A stretch of DNA of 64,000 bases from Adiantum capillus-veneris (Eukaryota; Streptophyta; Polypodiopsida; Polypodiales; Pteridaceae). Within the stretch, counting starts at the first letter, position 1, and each line of letters opens with the position of its first letter. The stretch covers positions 110,761,977-110,825,976 of the forward strand of contig CM043949.1 of the NCBI GenBank assembly GCA_014529385.2. The letters run 5' to 3'. Under the pieces are notes generated by a model. The model saw only the letters and a list, made by a program, of their open reading frames with translations, ran no database searches and had not been told where the DNA came from. The position numbers and the translations under genes were made by a program. Positions 1 through 12,724 of the stretch are shown here, piece after piece.

Positions 1-262
1 AAATAAGAAGCATAATTGATAGACTTGTGACATGTGTCCCTCTTTCCCCTTTTGGGAGAGCTTTAGGTATTTAAATAATTTATTTAAACTCTCATTGGAC
101 CTTTTTGTCTTCTGGCCAATAGGAATCAAGCAAGCCATTGGGCTGCTGGATGCTCATTGGACCCCTTGATGGAATGTCCAATAGTCCTCTAGGGAGCTTA
201 ATTTCTATTGATTCTATTATCAAGCATTTTTAAATTGATGAGACTAATTTTACTACTTTGAT
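1..262 (-). repeat. Family-1 chromovirus LTR fragment
   Basis: This closely matches 21,531-21,790 inside the complete LTR E and the corresponding part of the B LTR near 5,330-5,600. It includes the ATTGG/CCAAT-rich block shared by all family-1 LTRs. Similarity stops near 262, where an unrelated LTR end begins. The fragment continues beyond the left window edge, so its full extent is unknown. Confidence 0.8.
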
Positions 263-789
263 CTTAACTCTCTTCTTCCTTAAGTATTTCAATTAGTTGA
301 TTACTTATCTATTTCTCTTGGTTAGTGTAGTGTGTGTGCACTCTTGGTCACGTCATTAGAGTTTGTGCCTAATTGTGTGCTTAAGTGTGTGAAGGTTTAA
401 GAGCCTTGAGATCAATGCCACTTGTGTGTGATGTGATTAGAGCACTTTGGTTGGCATGTGATGATTGGGGAAGCCATCTTCAATGTAATTAGTGTGTGTT
501 TTGATCATGGATGTTTGTGTTGACCGTGTTCTTGTGACTCCATAAGATTGGCAAGTCGGACTTTGGTGGACTTGATGTGTGTAGGAGTTGATAGATGAGT
601 GATTATAGTATGTTTAGAGTTAGTCTTGCCATGGCTAATCTCTACTTGCATTGGAGAGGTATTCTCTTGAATCCTCTATTTCTATTCATTTGATGCTCGT
701 GCTTCCATGCCCTAGCCGGGTTGCTGATCCACGAATTTGATAATTTTGTGTGGGTTGTGATTAGGTCGTTGCTACAACGCCTCCCAACA
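263..789 (+). repeat. 3' part of an LTR, element M (tRNA-Asp-primed type)
   Basis: A GT-rich non-coding stretch that ends in CA two bases before a tRNA-Asp-like primer-binding site. This is the layout expected for the R/U5 end of a 5' LTR. No second copy occurs in the window, so the call rests on the PBS and the CA terminus alone. The left boundary is only where family-1 LTR similarity stops. Confidence 0.45.
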
Positions 790-791
790 TT

Positions 792-809
792 TGACGCCGT
801 TGCCAGGGA
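792..809 (+). promoter_or_regulatory. Primer-binding site, tRNA-Asp type (element M)
   Basis: TGACGCCGTTGCCAGGGA differs at two of 18 positions from the complement of the plant tRNA-Asp 3' end (TGGCGCC... form). This is the PBS typical of Athila/Tat-type Ty3/gypsy elements. It marks the start of the internal region of a + strand element. Confidence 0.7.
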
Positions 810-3100
<2,291 letters not shown>

Positions 3101-3167
3101 TTTTTGGTTGCAGATTGTGCTCGGCATTTAAAGTGGCGCTGATAGTTTTTTTTGTCCAATTGCTTGG

Positions 3168-3955
3168 CAAACCTCGAAATCTTGATCTATTAAAAGCTTA
3201 TGTTACAGAAGTAGATCAAAAGTCCCAATGGGAGAAGTACTTACCCTTAGTGGAGTATGCTTACAATAACACTGTACATACTTCCACGAGAAAAGCACCT
3301 TTTGAGGCGATAGAGGGAAGATAAAAAAGTCCCTTGCTACTCAAGGTACATGGGAAGATCTTCGCTATTGCAGATGAATATAGCCGAGACCTGCAAGAAT
3401 CTTACCTAAAGATTAAGGATGCTATATCCATATCACAGCAAAGGCAAAAGGCTGTTGCTGATAAGCACAAAAGAGCCCTAGCCTTTAAACAAAATTATTG
3501 GGTCTTGCTTAAGTTTCCCAAGGCTCGATTAAGGCACACGACGGCCCAAAATCGTATGGGACACCAAAAGTACTATGCTAAATTAGCAAAAAGGTATTAT
3601 GGCCCCTTTCAGATTCTTAGGCCAATCAATGAGATGACCTTTCAAACTAAGTTACCCAACCATTGGCTCATACACAATGCTTTTCATCTGAGCCTACTAA
3701 AGCCTTACAAAGGGGAGCCACCTCAGGAAGCAATCATTGAAGACCCACTGGAGATCGAGGAACAAGTAGAGGTGCTGCAGCGCCTGAGTCCATTCTCCGA
3801 CACGAAGACAAGGTATTACAAGGTGGTAAGACTATCCGACAATATCTTAGCAAGTTTAAAAATTATCCTTTTGAAGATGCTAGATGGATGCAAGGCATAC
3901 AACTAAAGGATAACCTAAACCTTGTCAATGCTTACAATGATTTCCTAGAGTAAGA
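3168..3955 (+). pseudogene. Element A: 3' end of chromovirus pol (integrase C-terminus and chromodomain)
   Basis: The translation matches the integrase C-terminal part of B and C: LLKAYVTEVDQ, LPLVEYAYNNTVHTST, then FGPFQ-type residues YYGPFQILRPINEM and the LLKPYKGEPPQE linker before the chromodomain. The copy is broken. An in-frame TAA stands at 3,322-3,324 where B and C have a serine codon. One codon is inserted in the FAADEYSR segment. A frameshift near 3,780 moves the chromodomain out of frame. The 5' side ends abruptly about 70 bp after the AC microsatellite, so the catalytic core, RT and gag are gone. Its 3' UTR and the start of its 3' LTR follow in normal order. Confidence 0.88.
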
Positions 3956-4307
3956 AAATGTAAATATGTATAAATGAACAAAGTTTTTGTCCTATAAGAC
4001 TCTCTTTTTCTTTATTGTGCACAAATTTTAATAAGTATGCATGCTTAGGATCATGTTTGTGGAGACGACATCTCCCGAGCACCAAGTAGAGCTTGTCACT
4101 CTACTATGGAAGATTGATACGGACTAATGTGCAGACATGCTTGCGGCAGCTAACGCTCTCAAGCACCAAATGGACTAGTCATCCATTCTGGGAGGATGTC
4201 GTAGGGTAAAATAGGGGTCCTCTACCCGCTAGCAAACGGACTAATGACTAGGCTTTATCTTCTCTAACTCATAGTCGAGGACGACTATGATTTCAAGAGA
4301 GAGGTAA
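3956..4307 (+). other. 3' UTR and polypurine tract of element A
   Basis: Non-coding DNA between the broken pol and the LTR, homologous to 6,081-6,439 (B) and 12,366-12,724 (C). It ends in the purine-rich tract CAAGAGAGAGGTAA (4,294-4,307) next to the LTR start TGTCATAA. A perfect 8-bp-arm hairpin lies at 4,270-4,289. Confidence 0.8.
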
Positions 4308-4504
4308 TGTCATAAAAACTAATATCTAATACTCCCAAATGATTTTCTCATGTTAAACTGATCATTTAATATGGGGAAGTACCAGGGGAGTAAAAACTAG
4401 AATATTGGTAAGGTTGCCAGACCGGTCTCTATCAAGAATCCAAAGGAGAGAAAATAGGGATCCAGTCTGCAAAAGAGCAATGTGCTTCAATGGGGCTTAA
4501 AAGA
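4308..4504 (+). repeat. Element A 3' LTR, first 197 bp
   Basis: This starts TGTCATAAAAACTAA directly after the polypurine tract and matches the reverse complement of the outer end of LTR E. It is cut off at 4,504, where the oppositely oriented LTR of element B begins. The simplest reading is that B inserted into the LTR of A; the rest of this LTR is not seen on the far side of B. Confidence 0.85.
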
Positions 4505-6080
4505 TGTAACATTTAATGGCTTAAAATCTTATGTGTAGCGGAAATTAGCATGAACATAGTGGGCATTTCATTAGAATAGATTCCTAATGAGAATTACAAG
4601 AGTGCTTGGGTGGAGAGAGCAACAAAAAGCATAACACCTAGTTAGATAGCATCGACAATACTTTCAAAAGAGAGAGCAATTAAGCTATTGACAACAGTTG
4701 AGGACCGGATTTGCATGGAGCCGGTCCCCCCTCCAAAAGGCTTTGTATTATGGTTTCTCCCATCAAGAGAGACATTGTACAATACAATTCTTTGTGTTCC
4801 TTCAATACTAGCTAGTGCAATGAAGATGGAAGCTTCATACACCAAGCAAAACACTTAATCAAACACAACTTGAATTATCCCCGTTCTCAGACCCAAGACC
4901 TCACACACCTTCGAAGATGGTGAGAGCTAGCAGGGTATGAGAGTAGATTGAGAGGAAAAAGAAGTATCTTACGAGAAAGAAGTACATCTCCTCACATAAT
5001 CACTTATATTAGCATAGCTTAGCTTAGTAATTAGCTTGGTAGAGAAGATGAGCATGCATTGAAGCTTGGCCCTTGGTTGGATTTGCATCCACATGCCAAG
5101 AGAGTGTTGATGTAGGCTTCTATCTCACAAGCTTGGAGTAGGTGATGAGCTCTCCATTAAAGCTTGGGAGGAGATAGAGTATTTTCCCTTCACACATGGT
5201 CAAGTGTGAGAGTGTGTGTGTCAATGCCAAGCAAAAATCAGCCCCCCCCTCTCTCTTGGGCGAGCCCTAGCTGCTAAATAAGTCTGGCCTTTGCCTCATT
5301 GGACCTCCCCAGGTCAAGCCAATAGGAATTAAGCAGCATAAGTGATAGCCTTTAGACATGTGTCCCCCTTTCCCCTTTTGTGAGAGCTTTAGGTAATTAA
5401 ATAATTAAACTAAACTCTCATTGGACCCCTTTGCCTCCTGGCCAATAGGAATCAGGCAAGCCATGGGGCTCCTGAATGCTCATTGGACCCCTTGGGAGAC
5501 TGCCCAATAGTCTTCTAGGAGACTTAATTCTCATTGGTTTCTTTTATTAAATGTTTTTAAGTTAATTAAACTAGATTTACTCTAGCTTAATTCTCATTGG
5601 TCCACTTCAAGGGTCTTCCAATAGGAATTGGGCACACCTTGTGGGCATCTGGCCTAGGGAGCTGACATGTGTCCCTCATTCCCTTTGTGTAAAGGGAGCC
5701 TGTGTGTGTGTGTGTGGCTTTCTCTCTCATCCCCTAGCTTTGGGGCTCGCCCCCTCCCATGTAGGGATGTAGAAAGACTTTTAGGGCACACACAAAGCAT
5801 CCAATTTTCCCTAGGGTTGACCTTTGGACACAACCTTTGAATTTTGGAAGTCTTAATGGGCTGAACCTTAGGGTCTTTTTGGCCCATTGTTTCACATGGC
5901 TCTTTTGCAGATGGCCCCCCCCTTTGGATCCCTATTTTCCCTCCTTTGGATCCCTACTGTGGCCGGTCTGCTAGCTTAACCAATATTCTAGCTTTTTCTC
6001 CCTTGGCACTTCCCCACATTAAATGATCAGTTTAATATGAGAAAATCATTTAGGAGAATTAGATATTGATTATTATGACA
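4505..6080 (-). repeat. Element B 3' LTR, complete (1576 bp)
   Basis: In its own orientation it runs from TGTCATAA (next to the polypurine tract at 6,081-6,094) to a TTACA end at 4,505. LTR E has exactly the same length, 1576 bp. The LTR carries several ATTGG...CCAAT dyads (5,298-5,622) and two short GT microsatellite sites, near 5,208 and 5,701. It is non-coding; small open frames in it are chance. Confidence 0.88.
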
Positions 6081-6439
6081 TTACCTCTCTCTTGAAATCA
6101 TAGTCGTCCTCGACTATGGTGTAGAGAAGATAAAGCATATGTATGAGTCCTTTTCTTAGCGGGTAGAGGATCCCTATGTTACCCTACGACATCATTCCAT
6201 AATGGATGACTAGTCCATTTGGCGCTTGAGAGCCTGAGGCTGCCGCAAGCATGTCTGCACATTAGTCCTATCAGTCTTCCATAGTAGAGTGACAAGCTCT
6301 ACTTTGGTGTTTGGGAGACGTCGTCCCCACAAACTTGATCTTAAGCATGCATACTACTTCATTTTTGTGCACAAATAAAGAAAAAGAGAGTCTTATAAGA
6401 CAAAAATTTTTGTTCATTTTTATCATTTTGTACATTTGC
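6081..6439 (-). other. 3' UTR and polypurine tract of element B
   Basis: Non-coding DNA between the pol stop and the 3' LTR. The polypurine tract (reverse complement of 6,081-6,094) abuts the LTR. A perfect hairpin, arms CATAGTCG/CGACTATG with a 4-base loop, lies at 6,099-6,118. The same layout occurs in A and C. Confidence 0.8.
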
Positions 6440-9400
6440 TTACTCTTGGGAAACATTGTAAGCATTGACAAGGTTTAGGTTATCCTTTAATTGTATGCCT
6501 TGCATCCATCTAGCATCTTCAAAAGGATAATTCTTAAACTTAATAAGATATCGTCTGATAGTCTTACCGCCTCTTAATACCTTGTCTTCATGTCGGAGAA
6601 TGGACTCGGGCTGCAGCACCTCCTCGTGGTCCTCGATCTCTGGTGGGTCTTCAATAGTTGGTTCTTGAGGTGGCTCTCCTTTGTAAGGCTTTAAGAGGCT
6701 CACGTGAAAAGCATTGTGTATGAGCCAATGATTGGGCAACTTAAGTTGATAGGCCATCTCATTGATTGGCCTAAGAATCTGGAAGGGACCATAGTACCTT
6801 TTTGCTAGTTTAGCATAGTACTTTTGGTGGCCCGTAGGATTCTTTCCCGTCGTGTGCCTTAATCGAGCCTTGGGAAACTTTAACAAGACCCAATCGTTTT
6901 CTTTAAAGGCTTGGGCTCTTCTGTGCTTGTCAGCAGCAGCCTTTTGCCTTTGCTGTGAGATAGAGATAGCATCCTTAATCTTTTGGAAAGATTCTTGTAG
7001 GTCTCGGCTATACTCATCTGCAGCGAAGATCTTCCCATGTACCTTAAGTAGCAAGGGACTTTTTGATCTTCCCTCAATTACCTCGAAAGGTGCTTTTCCT
7101 GTAGAAGTATGTACAGTGTTATTGTAAGCATACTCTACTAAGGGTAAGTACTTCTCCCATTGGGATCTTTGATCTACTTCCGTTACATAGGCTTTTAGTA
7201 GATCGAGAATAGTTAGGTTAGCTATTTCACTTTGGCCATCAGTTTGTGGATGATAGGCCGAAGAGAAGTTTAGCCTTGTTCCTAAATTCTCAAAGAGACC
7301 CTTCCAGAAATTACTGGTCATTCTAGGATCTCTATCCGACACTATGGACATTGGCAAGCCATGGTACTTGAAAATTTGTGAAATGAAGAGGGTTGCCATT
7401 TGATGGGCTTTGATAGTCTTTTTGACAGGTATAAAATGAGCTTGTTTACTGAACCTGTCTACTATCGTCCATATTCCCGTATTCCCATGGATAGACTTAG
7501 GCAATCCAAAGATAAAATCCATGGATATGCTCTCCCACGGTGAATTAGGGATTGGCAAGGGTTGAAGCAATCCAAGTTGCTTCCCTCTATCAAATTTTGT
7601 CTTTTGACATACCACACATTTGGAAACATACTCATGTATGTTCACTTTCATGGTAGGCCAATAGAAATATGTTTCAATTCCCTTTAGGGTAGACTGAATC
7701 CCTCTATGCCCCGCATATGGGGGAGCATGAGATTCATACATTACTTTCTCACGTAGTGAGTTAGTAACGCATAGTCTATTGCCATAGAGAAGATAACCAT
7801 CTTGTAAAGTAAATGGTTCTTCTTTCTTCCCTAATGCAAGGGCTGAAATCACATCTCTAAAATCGGGATCAATAGCATACTCATCTATCATTAAAGATAG
7901 ATCATTGTGAGTTGCTATGGAAACCGCATTCACTCTCGGTCGTCTTGAGAGTGCATCGGCTACTTGATTATGCTTGCCAGCAATGTGAGCAATATGAAAA
8001 TGAAATTGCGAAAGGAAATTTGCCCACCTCATTTGTTTGTCGGAGAGCTTGGTCTGCGTCATGAAGTACTTAAGACTTTGGTGATCCGTTCGCAGAATGA
8101 AAGGAGTCCCCAATAAATAGTGCTTCCATGAGTCTAAGGCATGTAGAACTGCAAGGAGTTCTTTTTCGTATATGCCTAGAGCTTGCTCAACAGGGTCGAG
8201 CCTTCGACTCTCATAGCCTATGGCGTGCCCTTCTTGGAGCAGAACAGCCCCAAGGCAATCACCACAAGCATCACATTGGACCTCAAATGGTTTTGAGAGA
8301 TCCGGTAGTGTAAGCACAGGTTGAGAGATAAGCTTTTCTTTAAGCTTTTCGAAAGCATTGTTCTCCTTAGCAGACCACGTATACCTAACATTTTTCTTTG
8401 TTAGGTCATGTAATGGTCCCGCAATTTGTGAGAACTTTTCTATGAAGCGTCTATAGTATGCACACATACCTATAAAGCTTCTTAGTTCATGAAGATTCCT
8501 TGGTTTAGGCCATCCTTTTATTACCTCTAACTTGGATGGATCCATTTGGATTCCATCTTGAGAGATAATGTGACCTAAATATTGAATCTCTTGCAAGAAA
8601 AATTCACTTTTCTTTCGATTAACATAAAGTTTATTCTCTCTTAAAACTTGAAATATTACATGGAGGTGTTGCTTGTGTTCCTCCAATGAATTAGAGTAGA
8701 TGATAATATTATCAAAGAACACTCCAGTGAAGGTTCGATGAGGCCTGAACAGCTTCTCCATCAAGAGGTTGAATGTGGCTGGTGCATTAGTCAAGCCAAA
8801 AGGCATGACAATGAATTCGTAAAGACCAAATGTAGTACGAAATGCGGTCTTTACAATGTCTTGATCAACTATCCTTATTTGATGGTAGCCACTTTTTAAG
8901 TCAATCCTACTGAAGTAGGTCGATCCTTGTAGCTTATCAAATAGGTCTTCTACCCGTGGAACGGGAAACCTATTCTTGATAGTGATCCTATTTAGTGCTC
9001 TATAGTCGACACACATAAGATATGTGCCGTCTTTCTTTTGCACTAATAGCACAAGTGAGCAAAATGGAGATGAGCTAGGCCTAACCATGCCCTTCTCAAC
9101 TAAGTCATGCACTTGCCGCATAATCTCCTCTTGTTGAGCTTGAGAAACTCTATAAGGAGGTTTGTTAGGCGGTGAACTTCCTGGAAGAAGTTCAATTGCA
9201 TGGTCGTCATTACCTCGTTTAGGAGGTAGCTCACAAGGGATGTCGTCAATAAAAACATCTTGAAACCCCTTGAGAAAATTGGATAACTCTAATTCCTTTT
9301 GGTTGCTTTTATTTTCTTTTGTTAAAGCATTAGGTTCATTTTGAGAATCTTTAACAAAAATCATGTACACGGAAATAGAGCTCTTTATTGACTTGTTGAA

Positions 9401-11389
9401 AGCTGGTGTATGTACAATGGGGATGGTGTTACCCATCTCCCTAGCATCTATATACATGTCCTTTTCCCTGAACTTAAAGGAGATTCTCCTTTCAGGAAAT
9501 TTAACATGGGCAGCCAGGCGGTCAAACCATGGTGCCCCTAGGATTACATCCTCATGCTTGAGAGGAGAGATAAAGAAGTCCTCTTTGTCCACATAGCCTT
9601 GGACATGAAGCCTCAATTTCCCGATTAAGGGAGTGACTGAAGCTTCTTGCCCCTTGAAGGCACTGTCTGCGGGTAGGATATCTCCCATCTCGTAGGATTG
9701 TATGCCTAGCTTGGTGGCTAACTCCATAGATATAAAATTGTGAGTAGAACCAGGGTCAAAGAGAATAAAAGCATCATGTTCTCTTACCTTTCCCCAAGCA
9801 TGGCATAGAGGAGATCCTTTGTGGTGAGTTTGGTGAATCTCCTCCTCTTGGATTTCAACCAAAGAAGCTCGAGGAGGATCTTGGCGGTTGTTCTTTTGGG
9901 GACAAGCGCGGTACGCATGCCCTTGTTCGCCGCACTTGAAACACCGGTTATCTTTACGATAACGCTCAAGCTCTTCAGGAGAGAGTTTATTCTTTCCTTT
10001 GTAAACTCCCTTCTCTTTAGCTTTGTTGGAATTGCCCTTAGAAGACTTTTGGACATTGTCCTTCCCCTTAGGCTCATTGGAACCCTTGTTTTCCGGGGGC
10101 TTATTATTTCTTTTACCCCCCGTTTGGAAATTGATTCGCGAGGCCACCATAGTATGGTGTATTACTGCCGATATGGTACGTGGCCTTTGGGAGTTGACAT
10201 ACTCCGCCATTTCTTCGGTTAAGCCCGCACAAAATTGTTGCTTTTGCTCTCCAAAATCCAACTTTTTGAAGACAGTGGCTTTGAGTTGTAGGTCCCAAAA
10301 CTTGTCTACATATTTGTGGATGGATTCATTGGGAGAGAGTTTTAAGCTTCGCCATTCGGTGAGTACTTTGTCTTTGGCATCGGTGGCCAAAAACTGCTTC
10401 ATAATGGAAGCTCTTAAAGCCTTCCATGTTCGTGGAGCTTCACCGTTGGCTCGTAGGCTAGACCACCATTGTCTGGCGGACTTTTGAAAGTGCATAGCTA
10501 CATGGCGTAGCTTAGAGGACTCCGTGAAGCCCTCATCTCCAAACGCCGCATCGAATTGCTGGATAAAGGCCAAAACTTTGTCTGTAGCACCGAAGGTGCC
10601 ATCATAGGTAAGGAAAGAGATGCTCTTCCCTCCCTCTTTGAATTTCTTCAGCTTGGACGACCTCTTCCATGCGGCATAGGATTTCCTATGGCCTCTTCTT
10701 TTGGATGGTTCAAAAGTTGCACCATCACTTTCTTCAGAAGATGAAGAATTTGAAGAAGGTGGAGAAGAGGGTGACCTCTTTCTCGCCTTTTTCTTGTCTT
10801 GATCTTTGTCGTCTTCACCATAGCTTTCATAAGAGGAAGAGGATGAAGAAGATGGAGAAGAGGGTGTCCTCTTTCTTGCCTTTTTCTTCTCTTGCTTTTT
10901 ATCATCCCTCTTTGAATTATGGCGTGGAGAAGAGTGTAATGGTCTTCTCCGCTTTGGTGGTGATGGAGAGCGTTTAGCCCGCCGTCTTCATGGAGCCATC
11001 TCCGCCGAGGTGGCGGGAGACTCGCTTCTTTCTCGTTCCTTCGGTGGAGGCTCTTGAGTTCTCCTTTGGGAAGGAGATGCATCATCAAGAAGTAAGTTCT
11101 TGAGCCCTTCATATGGATTCTCTTCTTCTTCCCGAATCGGAGAGAGACCTCTTTTGGTAGTCTCACAAGGAGGCTTCCTAGGTGTTCTCTCGTCATGGTG
11201 ATGAGCTTGGAGAATCCCGTGAGCACGGAGCTGCCGTTGCACTTCACTTTGGAGAGATGGATTGCCCATGGCTTGTTGAAGCCTAGAAACAAGATAGTTA
11301 ACAAGCATTGAAGCATCATTAGTAGCTTGCTCATGAGCAAAATCAAAGTTATCAACATTAATTTCACTCTCTTTAATATTGTCAGCCAT
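6440..11389 (-). pseudogene. Element B gag-pol polyprotein (one premature stop)
   Basis: One frame runs from ATG at 11,389 to the stop at 6,440, interrupted only by TGA at 10,988-10,990 (codon 134). Domains in order: Gag N-terminus; a Ser/Lys/Arg-rich stretch (about 10,700-11,000); Gag core; zinc knuckle CFKCGEQGHAYRACP near 9,943; protease with DPGS near 9,757; RT about 9,090-8,650; RNase H with CDACGDCLGAV near 8,280; integrase zinc finger HHCC near 7,740-7,600; integrase catalytic residues in MDFIFG (7,510), SDRDPRM (7,330) and DGQSEIAN (7,225); and a chromodomain at the C-terminus (6,450-6,600). The homologous Gag of G has an Arg codon where B has the stop. The second catalytic Asp of RT is Asn (FFDN, codon starting at 8,710), so RT should be inactive. 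The frame downstream of the stop has no ATG at its apparent 10,573 start (it is TTG), so translation would need to begin at 11,389. Confidence 0.92.
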
Positions 11390-11510
11390 TCTAACAACTT
11401 TTAGGTGTAAACTTTTTAGATGTACTTTGGCACTTCAAGCCCTAGTTGCTACTCCTCTTTACCCCTTTAGAAGAAGCACTCAAGCTACTGTACCCGCGGC
11501 TCGAATACCA
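11390..11510 (-). promoter_or_regulatory. Element B leader and primer-binding site
   Basis: On the minus strand TGGTATTCGAGC (11,499-11,510) resembles the initiator-Met PBS TGGTATCAGAGC with two mismatches. About 110 bp of leader separate it from the Gag ATG. Adjacent sequence beyond 11,510 is not family-1 LTR, so the 5' LTR was lost or replaced. Confidence 0.6.
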
Positions 11511-11681
11511 TTAATTGCAAGGAATAGAAGAGAGGGTCTTTCGACACCAAAACAGCACCGGCTCCTGTCAAGCTTCTAATAGCTCAATAGTGGTTAAGCC
11601 GTAGGCAAGCCCCGTAGGACTCCACTATTAAGACCATAGCTCTCGACGGTGATGCCCCGTTAACTGCACAAAGGCAGGCGC
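11511..11681. other. Unassigned 171-bp segment between B and C
   Basis: It matches neither the family-1 LTR nor any other part of the window. It fills the place where the 5' LTR of B should end and stops at the sharp junction (11,682) with the duplicated block C. It may be the end of a different LTR or filler DNA. Confidence 0.5.
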
Positions 11682-12365
11682 ACTCTCATTGGACCCCTTT
11701 GCCTCCTGGCCAATAGGAATTAGGCAAGCCATGGGGCTCCTGAATGCTCATTGGACCCCTTGGGAGACTGCCCAATAGTCTTCTAGGAGACTTAATTCTC
11801 ATTGGTTTCTTTTATTAAATGTTTTTAAGTTAATTAAACTAGATTTACTCTAGCTTAATTCTCATTGGTCCACTTCAAGGGTCTTCCAATAGGAATTGGG
11901 CACACCTTGTGGGCATCTGGCCTAGGGAGCTGACATGTGTCCCTCATTCCCTTTGTGTAAAGGGAGCCTGTGTGTGTGTGTGTGGCTTTCTCTCTCATCC
12001 CCTAGCTTTGGGGCTCGCCCCCTCCCATGTAGGGATGTAGAAAGACTTTTAGGGCACACACAAAGCATCCAATTTTCCCTAGGGTTGACCTTTGGACACA
12101 ACCTTTGAATTTTGGAACCTTAGCATTTTGGAAGTCTTAATGGGCTGAACCTTAGGGTCTTTTTGGCCCATTGTTTCACATGGCTCTTTTGCAGATGGCC
12201 CCCCCCCTTTGGATCCCTATTTTCCCTCCTTTGGATCCCTACTGTGGCCGGTCTGCTAGCTTAACCAATATTCTAGCTTTTTCTCCCTTGGCACTTCCCC
12301 ACATTAAATGATCAGTTTAATATGAGAAAATCATTTAGGAGAATTAGATATTGATTATTATGACA
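11682..12365 (-). repeat. Element C: partial 3' LTR
   Basis: Near-identical to 5,414-6,080 of the B LTR, with a 16-bp insertion around 12,118-12,133 and one extra C in a C run. It ends at the same LTR terminus next to the polypurine tract. The inner (U5) half of the LTR is absent. Confidence 0.92.
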
Positions 12366-12724
12366 TTACCTCTCTCTTGAAATCATAGTCGTCCTCGACT
12401 ATGGTGTAGAGAAGATAAAGCATATGTATGAGTCCTTTTCTTAGCGGGTAGAGGATCCCTATGTTACCCTACGACATCATTCCATAATGGATGACTAGTC
12501 CATTTGGCGCTTGAGAGCCTGAGGCTGCCGCAAGCATGTCTGCACATTAGTCCTATCAGTCTTCCATAGTAGAGTGACAAGCTCTACTTTGGTGTTTGGG
12601 AGACGTCGTCCCCACAAACTTGATCTTAAGCATGCATACTACTTCATTTTTGTGCACAAATAAAGAAAAAGAGAGTCTTATAAGACAAAAATTTTTGTTC
12701 ATTTTTATCATTTTGTACATTTGC
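12366..12724 (-). other. 3' UTR and polypurine tract of element C
   Basis: Same layout and sequence as 6,081-6,439, including the hairpin at 12,384-12,403 and the purine tract next to the LTR terminus. No coding content. Confidence 0.8.

Larger units (their letters stand above)
4505..11510 (-). mobile_element. Element B: Ty3/gypsy chromovirus, near-complete internal region
   Basis: From the 3' end upward it has a complete 3' LTR, a 3' UTR with polypurine tract, a gag-pol frame of 1650 codons and a leader with an initiator-Met-like PBS. The order PR-RT-RNaseH-IN-chromodomain and the iMet-type PBS identify a chromovirus. The matching 5' LTR is missing: beyond the PBS (11,511 on) the sequence is not family-1 LTR. 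A premature stop in gag and an Asp-to-Asn change in the RT active site make it non-autonomous. Confidence 0.85.

Noticed and set aside
792..809. tRNA-Asp gene
   Set aside because: Only the 18-nt complement of the tRNA 3' end is present; it is a primer-binding site. The same holds for the iMet-like sites at 11,499, 20,709 and 23,699.
10556..10600. Start of element B Pol at 10,573
   Set aside because: The codon there is TTG in the middle of Gag homology (KVLAFIQQ); the frame is open far upstream, and the real ATG is at 11,389.
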